Shown one piece after another: positions 46,777 to 57,394 of a stretch of DNA of 64,000 nucleotides (position 1 is the first letter of the stretch; every line of letters starts with the position of its first letter). A model generated the notes under the pieces. That model did not search any database and was not told the DNA's origin. It saw only the letters and a list, made by a program, of their open reading frames with translations. The DNA is from Amphimedon queenslandica (lineage: Eukaryota > Porifera > Demospongiae > Haplosclerida > Niphatidae): the NCBI RefSeq assembly GCF_000090795.2, contig NW_003546442.1:2015-66014 (forward strand), given 5' to 3'. The translations under genes were made by a program, and so were the position numbers.

Positions 46777-49475
46777 ATGTCTTTTATTTTACTCCTTCTA
46801 GTGCTCCCAGGATTTGTTTGTGGCAAAGCTGACCTCACTTTATATCAGTTCAATGCAGTACTAGTTCAAGACTACTACTGGCTCTATTGGAACTTCTCTA
46901 GTAGCACAGAGTTGATATCATTTGCAGTCAAGGTACAAACTACTGGATGGATTGGGTTTGGACTCTCACCAAATGGACAGATGCCAGGATCTGATGTAGT
47001 TATTGGATGGGTAGATCAATATTCTGGACCAGTTTTTCATGTAAGTGCCAATGCAATGGGCTAGCCTGCAATATACTGGTCTATGATGATATTAGACATA
47101 ATAGCTTAGCTCATATGACCCTCACAAAATGTCACTATAAATGCTTACATGCTTGCATACAGTCATTCCCATTCATGACACAAGTGTTAATCATCTCTAC
47201 ACTGTTCACCTCCATTAGGATAGGTATGCTTATGGGAGATATGCTCCACCTATTGATCCAATACAGAACTGGTTCCTAACTAATGCTGAGGTAGAGGATG
47301 GATATACTGTCCTGGAGTTTTATCGCAACTTTATCACCTGCGATGACTTGGATAATGAAATTTTACTAGAAACTGCACGTATTGTGTATAGCTGGAATGA
47401 CAACTTTTACAGAGCTTCCTTTCCGATCAGCATTAGCCTCAGCAAGCACACCACTGCAGGCTCTACTAGCATTAATCTACGTGGTGGACTACCTAATGCA
47501 CCTCCAATACCAGAGGACTCTCAATCTTTCACAATTGCAGTCAATGAGGTAGTTTTTAGCACTGTATAACTGGTTTATTTAGAATTAATTTTTGTGCAGG
47601 CTCGAATCCACTAAAATTAAATAGTTAAAAAATTAACAAAAATTTTGTAAGCTACAAAAAATTAATTTCAATGAAAGTTCAAATAGATAAACCAGCTATA
47701 CAGTAATTCATAGATATACACAATTAATTCTGCTGTAGGTTGAAATACCAAACTATGAAACCACCTACTGGTGTACAGGAGTAGCTCTGGACTCTTCCAT
47801 TACTGAAGAAGAGAAATATATCATTAGAGTAAGCAATAGCTTTAAAACTTTAATACATGTTCCTGACAGATATCTCCTTATATTACATCTGGTAGTGAAC
47901 CTTATGTACACCATATCCTCGTATATGTTTGTGATGGATTAGATAACTCCGATACAGGAAAAGGCGGGAATTGTGACACTGAGATCAGTGATAATATGAG
48001 AAATTGTCTCAGTCAAACTCTAATTGCGGCATGGGCCGTTGGGGGCTCAGTAAGGGATCACTACTTCATTCATTTTGTTTAATGATCTCATTCATTGGTA
48101 GGATTTTGTATACCCTGAGCATGTTGCCTTTCCCATTGGTGGACCAAATGGTGAACAGTTTGCTGTCATACAATTGCATTATAATAATCCAGAACAGGTA
48201 TCAGGTATGTACTGTAATATTATTTTATTAAACATTACCACCAGTATTATGTGTATTACAGGTATTACTGATAGTTCTGGTATTGTCTTCACTTACATTG
48301 ACACAAGAAGGCAATATGATGCTGGGATCCTGTTTCTTGGTCACGCTGTTGCTCCAGTCATGATTATACCTCCTAACACAAACAACTTCAAAACCATTGG
48401 ATTATGCAGTGGTCCATGCACTAAAACAGTATATATCTATGCTTTTATTGAGAGAATCTGTACTTTAGTATGCACCTTTATTTTATAGTATTTTCCATCT
48501 TCCGGAATGCACATATTTGCTAGCATGCTCCACACTCACCTAGCAGGTATGTTATATCAATTATTATTAATACAAAATAATTAATTTATAATAATTATAG
48601 GTTCTGGAATAAAATTGGCCCATCTAAGCACAGCCGAGTGTACTAGTGAAGGGAAAACTGCCTATCAAGAGCTTCAACCGATTGAAAATAATCCACACTA
48701 TGATTTTAATTTTCAGCAAGCTACTCACCTACCTCAAGAGATTACTGTATTACCAGTGAGCCATCATATATATTAGCATTTTAATACAGTACATCACTAA
48801 TAGGGTGATACTTTACTGCTAGAGTGCAAGTACAACACAACTGGCAGAACTGGAGTGACATTAGTAAGCATAAAGGCGGATTTACAATATGACGCTAGTC
48901 CTGATGTTACATTGATGCAGAAGTTGAATCTGGTTCAACTCCAGCGTGAAGTATGCATGAAAAGGTCAAATCACCTACGATTTTGATTGAAAATTGATGT
49001 TGCGTTGGCCTAGCGTCATAATTATAAATCCTGCTTAAGAGTACAGGGCCTTTGGTCAGATTTTGGAGCAGCTTTAAGATTATTAATAAAAATCCTCAAG
49101 CTTTCTGTGCAACATAAATACATGTATGTCTAACAGAAAAAAATATAAAAATCAAGAACTCTCTCCTTGCCATTTTTGACCAAGGAAAGGACCCTGTACA
49201 GGGTCATTGGTTGTTGGTACACCAATTTTTGAGCAACTTCAAAAATTTTTTTAAAATCTAATTTTAGTCAGAGTTGGCTTAAACTTCGTACACAACATAA
49301 ACACATGTATGTATTTGAAAAAATTTTTTAAATGGAAAATTCTCTCCTTATCATTTTTGATAAAATTTGGCCAATAGCCCTATAGTGGCCTGATTTTGAG
49401 TAATTTTAAAAATTCATAAAAATCTAATGTTTGTCAGAACTCGGGATTGACTCAAACTTTCTAAGCAATGTGACT

Positions 49476-49520
<45 letters not shown>

Positions 49521-50408
49521 TCAGAAAAAAATTATAAAAATGGAAAATTTTCTCCTTGCCATTTTTGACCGAAGACCCTTTACAGAGTTGGTACAGAGAT
49601 TTTTGTCCGATTGATGAGCAACTTCAAAAATTCATAAAAAATATAATTTTTGTTGGAATAAGCTCAAACTTTCTAAGCAACATAAACACAATTTTATAAA
49701 AATAGGAAATTAAAATTTCGTCAATATCCCTGTACTATTAATTTTTGTCCAATATTTGAGCAACTTTAAAAATTTAATAAAATTAAATTTTGGTCTTGTT
49801 TTTATTATTAATTTGATCAATAATTATTTTATTTTAAAGGGAGGTGAGAGCACGTTGCAGGAGATGTGCCTCTCTTTTCCTGTGTATTATCCTCGAATGA
49901 CTGAACTACCAAAATGTGTGAGCCTACCACTCTTTGATAACATGGACCAATTCATTGACAACTATGTCCCGTAAGGATTCAGTAGATATTGTGATCCTTT
50001 ATCTCCATTTATAGAGATGAACACAAGCTATCCTTTTATAGCCTGACACCAGGATCAAGTGCTGAGACATTAGAGTCTACTATGAATCTCCTGAAGTGGA
50101 CCCAAGACCAAATCAATGGCTATCAACAATACATATATCAAGAGGGACTCCAGTGGTCTTCATGTGGAGAAAATATGGTATTATGATTATGACTAAGTTG
50201 TGCTGTATTCCTTTATTGATAGGGTTATTCTAGCACCGTCCCTTCAGTGTCTTGCTGCTCTTATGAAGCTCCTGATGTGTGTACTGGGACTGAGCCTGCT
50301 CCATGTTGTCAAAGATGCTGTCATGCTAAGTGTGGTACAGACACAACACGTGTCAGTGCTCTCATGCTGATTCTTATCAGCGCAGTGATGACACTTTTAA
50401 TACTTTGA
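46777..50408 (+). CDS. DOMON plus copper type II ascorbate-dependent monooxygenase (DBH/MOXD1-like), 628 aa
   Basis: Exons: 46777-47040, 47219-47548, 47739-47828, 47870-48049, 48102-48204, 48262-48428, 48489-48546, 48601-48755, 48804-48863, 49840-49970, 50015-50177, 50223-50408; all phases agree. Signal peptide (ILLLLVLPGFVCG), DOMON at about 20-150 (GWIGFGLSPNGQMPGSDVVI), then the two copper-binding halves. Ligands by family knowledge and position: His242-His243 (YVHHILVYVC) and His314 (LHYNNP) for the first copper; His393 and His395 (LHTHLAG) and Met478 (QEMCLSF) for the second. All are present, so catalysis is plausible. The family hydroxylates benzylic carbons such as dopamine or tyramine; the substrate here is unknown. 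The C-terminus is a Cys cluster plus a hydrophobic end (SALMLILISAVMTLLIL), suggesting a GPI anchor or a C-terminal TM. Intron 9 (976 bp) holds a tandem array. Confidence 0.93.
47562..47703. mobile_element. MITE, 142 bp, in intron 2 of the monooxygenase gene
   Basis: The ends CTGTATAACTGGTTTATTTA and the reverse complement of CTGTATAGCTGGTTTATCTA form 20-bp inverted repeats with two mismatches. Non-coding and AT-rich inside. Confidence 0.8.
49025..49795. repeat. Degenerate tandem array, unit about 150-200 bp, in intron 9
   Basis: About four units share this order of words: CCCTGTAC, TTTTTGAGCAACTT, AAAAATTCATAAAAAT, CTCAAACTTTCTAAGCAAC, ATGGAAAATTCTCTCCTTGC. Unit starts lie near 49030, 49191, 49378, 49575 and 49728. 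Single copies of the same family occur near 11385-11660, 51190-51400, 57775-57840, 59590-60095, 61570-61620 and 63675-63720. Confidence 0.7.
49484..49517. repeat. (TA)n microsatellite
   Basis: Uninterrupted AT/TA dinucleotides inside the degenerate tandem array. Confidence 0.9.
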
Positions 50409-51702
50409 TAGTGAATTGAACAGTAAATGTAATATTATTTGTATTGACAATTATTGTGTAAAACATGTCTGATTGGTATTAAGGTAAAAAATTTTTTTCA
50501 TCTTTAGGCAGTTCCATTAAAATTACTTGGTTTACGGATCCGACCGACTCCAATTTTTGGAAAATCAAAATAAATTTAAATTTTCTAATGCGCATGCGCA
50601 GTACCACGTGGTGGGTGTGGCTAGATTTAAAATGGCGCTAAATGTATTTGTTACTGTTAAAAGAGCAAGCTCCTCTATCTTACCTTCCACTGTATGTCAA
50701 ACCTCTGTGGCATCTACTGTTTGGGACTTGTTAGAGCAGCCATTCATGTTAAATAAGCCTACACTCACAGAAGTTGCTAGAGTATTTTGATAGTTTGTTT
50801 TAAAAGTTGTGGTTAACTAACAATTATTAAAGTTAATTAATGAGTAGTTAATTAATTTCATTGTTTATATTTTAATTTATTCCAACCGGCCTGCTCTATT
50901 TTAGAGAAAAAAAATCCGTAAAACAAGTAATTTAGTTTGAATTGCCTTATCACAATTCATCAATGCTGATCATCTGTTCAATATTATTTTGTACAAGTAT
51001 GTATATACATGCACTATACTGTATAAATCTTAAGTACAGTACTTACTGTGCATACATACTTCTACTGATTATAGTAAAAGCCACTTGTACTGATATGTGT
51101 CAAATCTACTTAAGCATTTAACAATTACTTTTATTGTGTACTACCAAAATTGACTTCAAAAATTATAGATTCTCCAAGTGGGGCCACACCATGGGCAGGG
51201 TATTTCAGTAAAATGGCCAGGAAAAATTTTTCAACACTTTGGTACATAGATCTATATCCCTGATACATTCTTGTGTTATGTAGAAAGTTTAGATCAAATC
51301 TGATTCTAATCTGAATTTTTGTTTGCTCAAAAAATTAAGCTAAAGCTATATACTCAAAAAATTGCCAGAAATTTTTCTGAAGCATAATCATTTTCCTAAT
51401 AGCTCAGTAAAAAGTTTTACTCCATCCCAAATAAACTAATCTGATAATTTTTCATGGTGTGTTAATGTAATTATGAAAAGTACGAAATCAATTAAACAAC
51501 CATTTCTTTCAGTTTGCTAAGTGTAAACATTATTCATAACAAGTATGTTATCTTATGTACCATAAACAAAATCACCATGGTACATCAACATTAACTGTCT
51601 ATATTGAATTTGATAAAATTGCTAAAACTGCGTGCTTAAGAATAGATGAAATCAATGAAAAGTTACACACACAGTTCAAGATAAAAAGCAGCAAAATAAG
51701 TT
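50409..51702. other. Spacer between convergent monooxygenase genes
   Basis: Holds both 3' UTRs, the inverted-repeat element at 50522-50931 and one copy of the dispersed 'CCATGGGCAGGG..TTTGGTACATAG' repeat near 51190-51400. Confidence 0.5.
50522..50931. mobile_element. Inverted-repeat element, 410 bp
   Basis: Ends ATTACTTGGTTTACGGAT and ATCCGTAAAACAAGTAAT are 18-bp inverted repeats with one mismatch. An 87-codon frame inside (50527-50790) starts in the left repeat; I cannot match it to a transposase. Confidence 0.75.
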
Positions 51703-54700
51703 TTAGCATATCAAGATGAGTAGAGCAGACAGAGCCAAAATAGTGACACTGAAAGAGACTCCAATAGCACTATTGACTCTCATGGCACATTGTCTCTGAC
51801 AGCAAGGAGTGCTGGTATCAGTGCTACAAACACTATCAGGCTCATAACCACAGCAACTTGTATCAGGGAGATCAACAGCAGATCTCTATTAATAATGATA
51901 AAAAGAATAACTTACAACCGTATAGCAGGTTTTTCTCATGCATAATCTAAGTATAATTGTGCTTACTCTAGATGGGCACATTGACCATTGTCTCCCTTCA
52001 GTATACACCAGTCTCTCATAGGCTCTTATTCTATCCTCTGTCCACTCTAGATCATTCATAGTATTAGCTATATCAGTTGTAGAGCTTTGATCAGAGTCCC
52101 CAAATGGATCTAGATTAAGATCATTGAAATCCCCCTCATTACTGCTCCTATAGTTAATAAAACCAACAAATGGTACCAAGTGATTTGCAATGGTTAGAAA
52201 TACATCAAAATGTAGTGGACTACATAAATTTTTGGTTTATTTTTTCTACAGCGTAAAACCCAACAAAAATCTTATTACAGTAAGGCCCAAGTTACATATT
52301 TTTACTTAAACTACTACAACAAATGTAAATGAACAAACAGTTGTATGGTGTGAAAATTGATTGGCAAATTGATTGTTTTTATAGTACTGGCCACGCATCA
52401 TTAACTTTAGCATGTGCTAAATTAAACAATTTTTATTAATAGAATGTTAAAACTTATAAAATTCATAAGCGATGACTTACGGCACATCATTCTCAACAAA
52501 ATCTCCGTATTTATCAAAGACAGGATAGCTAGTGCAGGTACTCATTCCAGTGTATGGATAGTAAACTGGAAATGACAAGCAAGATTCATTAAGTACTCCA
52601 GCCCCACCCTAGTATAATTATATTGAGGAGGAGGGAACATTGATTATAGACGTACCAGTGTGACTTTAGCTCGAGTTGATGCATTATAATTGCATCTCAG
52701 TATCAAACTGTCTCCCTAAAATATGTAAAGCTAATTAATAAGGATAATTATGGCAACAATTAGGACATATCAACATTGTAAAGACACATGATCTGCTATG
52801 TATCAAATTCTAATATCAGTATAATAAATAATCACATTCCATTCATTCCATTATAATAAGGTAATTACACAGCCACAAAAATGAGGTCAGCCTTAAAAAT
52901 GCATTATTTAGTGTATCATGACTATACAGTGGAATCATTACATCACAATCACACTCTTGCTTATAGTCACAAACCTGCTGAATGGTCACGTCACTAGATA
53001 AATAATTAGCCTGTAGCATGCTAGTGCTATAGAATAAATTTCTGTCCAGTGCCTTCAATCCTGTACTAACTTCATTCCCGGATGGACAGGTGAGATCACG
53101 AGTGTGTGATATTTCAAGGCTAGTTGCTATCAATATTATTGAGAATGTAGTTATAATAACCAAATATTTGACTTACAATCAAGACCACCAGCAACAAATA
53201 GATTGGCAAATACATTGATCCCACCAGTTGGAAAATACTAAAAATTTAAATTTTTATAGTAGTAAGAATAACAATAATCAAGTTTACGTTTTCAGTGCAA
53301 GCTCCACTGCATATTCCAAGTACAGTATAATTTTCTGCTCTTGGAGGAATGACCATATTTTGATTGAGATAGTGACCCAGATACAGTATTCCAGCATTAT
53401 GCTCCCTGGGAGTGCTTGTATATGTGAACACAATACCAGAACTGTCAGTTAGTGCTAAAAGAGAGAAAGAGAGTGAGTTATAGTCAGGTTTAAGTATCAA
53501 TTACTTTAGATGCATAAGTAAAGGAACAACAATATAACTTCAGACTACAATACAGATACTCTTTATTCTAACACTAATCTGCTACCATACTAAATACCTA
53601 TTCTTAATATACTGGTACATGTAGAGCTGCCCTCATTTCAAAGATACTTTATTGAATGCATTACAAAAGTCATCATTTTACAAGAGTTCTTAAAATAGAG
53701 GTTACACTGATAGTTGCATTACCATTAGTTCGATCATACTTGATCCTTATGACAACAAACAAAGGATCACCAGATCCACCAAACTTATATGCAACATTAT
53801 CAGGATAGACAAATTCCTATTGAAAGAAGAATATTAACTATCAGTTATAAACACCATTATCTGGTTACCTCTCCTCCTCTCCCCCAGACTCCTATCACAT
53901 CTTGATTGAAGCAAGAGTCGAACCTATTAGAAACCATATCACAAGAACGTCCATCTGCAGACAGGTCCTCATTCTCTAGCCCCATGCACACTTGAACAAT
54001 CATGTGACTGATAATCCCTTCACTTCCATTGCTAATCCGTGCAGCAAACTATATTAAGATTATTCTCAATATAAATACATTGCATATCATTGTTTTGTTG
54101 AACACACAATGTCAGAATAACACACAGTCTAACATTGTTCATAGCTACTTACAACATACCTTTGTGATGTATTTGGGATTATGGCGAATAGAGTTTGGAA
54201 GTCTATGAGCTCTGCACCAATATGAGCCACCAACTGTTACCATAGCCTATAATGTTAACACATGAAGGAATGAGAGAGTTTGTGTGTGTGTTAGAGAGAA
54301 ATAGTATATGCTAATAGAGCCATGGTTCATTGGATTAGTCACTCACATTCTCTACACCCACAAACAGCATCTCTTCTTCATCACTAGTACTGTTGTTTCC
54401 AGATGGATTCAAGCGACCGATTAAATTTAGTACAGCAAAACCACTCTGTGAGAGAGCAGGTAAATCACCAGAAGAGCCTGGTTTATTATTACTCCATAGA
54501 TAATAAACCTGCATTGGCTCAGCCTATTTTAAAAGGAATTGAAAAAGGAATTGGAAGAGGATGAAGTATTTACCACTATGTCAAGATCACGATTATCACA
54601 AGAGGTCAAGTTGCGGTAAAACTCCAGGACAGTATATCCATCCCCTACCTCAGCATTTGTTAGGTCCCAGTTCTGCATTACATCTCTCTCTAGTCTATTC

Positions 54701-55273
54701 TCTACTGCATGATAATCCTATAAAGGAGCATAGGGTTAAACATTATTAAATTATAATGCTTCCTTTCTATGTACTGTAGTATTGCGCATAGTGCAGTGTG
54801 TACATATTTCGGATATTTATGGACAAAATTACACAAGCATTCCTCATCTTATGAAAGTTGTAAACAATGCAAGCAAGCTAGCAATAGGGCATCTATACCA
54901 TCATCTTTAATGTCAATTAGACAGTAATGCACAACCATAATAGTCTACAACCCAATCACATGCAAGGCTCAAGATCTAATACATTAGAGCATCCTCATAC
55001 ATGAAACATTGAATTTCCAGAGCCATCTATCCATCCTACGGCCACATCAGATCCTGGAGCACTTCCATCTGGCGAGATACCAAGTCCAACCCATCCTGTA
55101 GTTCTGACTTTAACTGCAAAGCTTATGATGGTTTCATTGAAGCTCCAGTAAAGTTGATAATAGTCTTGCCTCAGCGTCGCATTGAAGTTGTATTTAGATG
55201 AAAGGTTTTGGTTAGCAGTGCATAAAGAGAGCCCCGGGAGCATTAAGAGCAATGTAAAAGCTAGAGAGAACAT
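51703..55273 (-). CDS. DOMON/copper monooxygenase paralogue lacking copper ligands (probable pseudoenzyme), 628 aa
   Basis: Exons: 55273-55001, 54717-54574, 54523-54347, 54246-54160, 54048-53869, 53816-53723, 53454-53288, 53237-53177, 53126-52975, 52715-52656, 52608-52481, 52147-51967, 51885-51703; all phases agree. The start is the ATG at 55273 (MFSLAFTLLLMLPGLSLC); a TTG two codons earlier was ignored. Domains match the plus-strand neighbour throughout, including DOMON (GWVGLGISPDG), FVYPDNVAY, DSSGIVFTY, CSGAC, CLSFPVYYP and the Cys-rich hydrophobic C-terminus. Ligand positions differ: HH is now His242-Met243, LHY is IKY (Lys313), LHTHLAG is LFVAGGL, and QEMC is NESC. The frame, splice sites and structural cysteines are intact, so this is not simple decay. 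Ascorbate/copper hydroxylation should be impossible; a binding or structural role is inferred. Confidence 0.9.
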
Positions 55274-55486
55274 CTTCAAACTTCAGAGGCGAGCAGTCTT
55301 TCCACACAAGCCCAAAATAATCACGAATAGTAAAAAATGCAAAATATTTTATTCATCAGCCTCAGGACCAAACGCCCCCAATGAGCCCCACCTTTTCCTG
55401 CACTGGGAGCTGAATAGAATCTCCTATAAAAGCAAATGCTTCTTTGTCTTGAGCTAGTTTTATAAGTCTTCTAAGTTCTAATAATC
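55274..55486. promoter_or_regulatory. 213-bp divergent promoter region
   Basis: Lies between the start of the minus-strand monooxygenase-like gene and the start of the plus-strand adaptor-like gene, so it probably drives both. No canonical core element seen. Confidence 0.5.
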
Positions 55487-56080
55487 ATGGGAGTTCCATT
55501 TCCTTCATTCTACAGTGTATTAGCCTCTTCAGTGATTTCAACACTCCTCACATTCATCATTTCTCTCTCGTTCACATTAGGAGTCCTCTACTGTATATGT
55601 CGATACTGGACGTGTGTCAAAAGAACAGATAATAATTCTGAAGACATACACCAGTCACCATCAACCACTCCATCAAATGCTCCTAGTGCAGAAAGTCTGT
55701 TTAAAAATCCAAAACTCAATGGCTCAGAATACTCACTATCTACAATAAAAGAGGACGACAGTATGTCAATGAGTTTTAATCCGGCTTACTATAAAATGAA
55801 ATATTTTGGGGACAGACTAGTTGAGCCTACAATCCGATCTGCTCCTCTCCCTCCTCTTCCCCCTGTTGTCAGAGTGCTCCCTCCTACTCCACCTCACTTC
55901 ACGAGATCTCAACAAAGTGGCAGTAACAATAGGATGGTCCATGGATCACAGAGTGGAGTGGACAATGGGCTATATGATGAACTCCGTGATCATACTATCA
56001 GTGAGAGAGACAGGATAAACAATAACGTCAAAAATACAGGAGGGGATTCAGAAGTCACTTACTTGACTATACTTGCATGA
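55487..56080 (+). CDS. Transmembrane adaptor-like protein with Tyr and Pro motifs, 197 aa
   Basis: Single exon with ATG at 55487. About ten extracellular residues precede a TM at about 11-35 (VLASSVISTLLTFIISLSFT), followed by juxtamembrane cysteines 36, 38 and 43 (CICRYWTC), possible palmitoylation sites. The tail carries NPAY (98-101), YYKM (101-104, a PI3K p85 SH2-type YxxM), a proline block (APLPPLPP...LPPTPP, about 119-136, SH3-type), YDEL (163-166) and VTYLTI (190-195, ITIM consensus). The layout resembles LAT/PAG/SIT-type transmembrane adaptors of vertebrate lymphocytes by plan, not by alignable sequence. Start 213 bp from a divergent gene. Motif functions are inferred from consensus only. 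Confidence 0.75.
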   Translation: MGVPFPSFYSVLASSVISTLLTFIISLSFTLGVLYCICRYWTCVKRTDNNSEDIHQSPSTTPSNAPSAESLFKNPKLNGSEYSLSTIKEDDSMSMSFNPAYYKMKYFGDRLVEPTIRSAPLPPLPPVVRVLPPTPPHFTRSQQSGSNNRMVHGSQSGVDNGLYDELRDHTISERDRINNNVKNTGGDSEVTYLTILA

Positions 56081-56981
56081 AATAGTTTAATGAAATTTGT
56101 CACCTGCTGTATATATTACGTAATAATACTTTATTCACTTATATAAAGTTTTGTATGTGTAATTAATGATGCTCATTTCTCAAATCAAAAATTTCGTAAA
56201 AACAAATAATTTATTATCTTCACTACACAATGCAGGTTAACACAAATGAAATAAAAAACATTGTTTTGCTTAATTGTAACAGATGTCACTAGTTATGCAA
56301 ATTAATCACTGTAGTGTTGTCGCGCATCATTTGTGTAGTGTTTTCCAAGTAATATCACACATCAGTAGAGGAAGACAAATTATGTTGATGCCTTGAGTAG
56401 GCAACTCTTTTAGACATTGTTCCTCTTTAATAGTTTCAGCCCTCAACCAACAACCTAGTGCTAACATTGAAGGAGGCCAGAGAGCAGCTTTCACTATTCA
56501 CACATCAAGTGTGCCTTCCATTTTTGCAAATAAATGGACTTGTTTAGAAAGAGGAAATGGAACAAATGTTGATATCACCATGCTATTTTACAACAGATCG
56601 AACAGAATTATCTAATATTCAGCTATTCTGTTCTGTGAGAACAATTGGAAAATACTATTTTGCAGCTACTTTGTGTCATTGGGCATGAACAAACAATACA
56701 CATCTCTCACTTTAGCCAAAATCTTAACAGCTATTCTCAAAAATATTTTTACAAAACTACATCAATTGTAGTGCATGATTATTTGACAGCCAAACTAAAA
56801 GTATATGCAGTCAAAATTATCATTATTAGTCACATAATACAGTTTAAATAATATTATTATTAATAATAACAACATAACAATTAACAATTATTATTAATAA
56901 TAATATTAAATTGAAAAAAACAAATATTGAACTAGAGTCATTGCATAATAATATTATTCCAACCACCCACCAAATAATAAG
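56081..56981. other. Spacer between convergent adaptor and COPA genes
   Basis: No gene seen. Contains an AT-only inverted repeat at 56848-56908 (left TAATATTATTATTAATAATA and its reverse complement with an 18-nt loop). Confidence 0.5.
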
Positions 56982-57359
56982 TTAACGAAATTGAACAGCA
57001 CTGACACGAAGACCTTTACAATCCTTCCCCACCTCAGAAACCTAAAATAATAAAAAAATTAAGAATAATCATGTACATATTATACACACATACACGTACA
57101 TGCACACAGTTATGTATGTGCTAGAGCTATGCATGTACATGTACATGTAGCTTCAAAAAAGGTAAACTGATCAATTATGCATAATAATTATGCTATGGGT
57201 AAAATAGTCCACATTTAGTCGTGTGTATATTTTTCATGCAGCTCTGCTCATCTTTGCAGCTATTTAGTTTTAATGACACCTTACTAAAATCTATGTAGTA
57301 CAGGCACACAATTAAAGTGAACTTGGCATAAATACATACATATATATTTACTAATGCAT

Positions 57360-57394
<35 letters not shown>

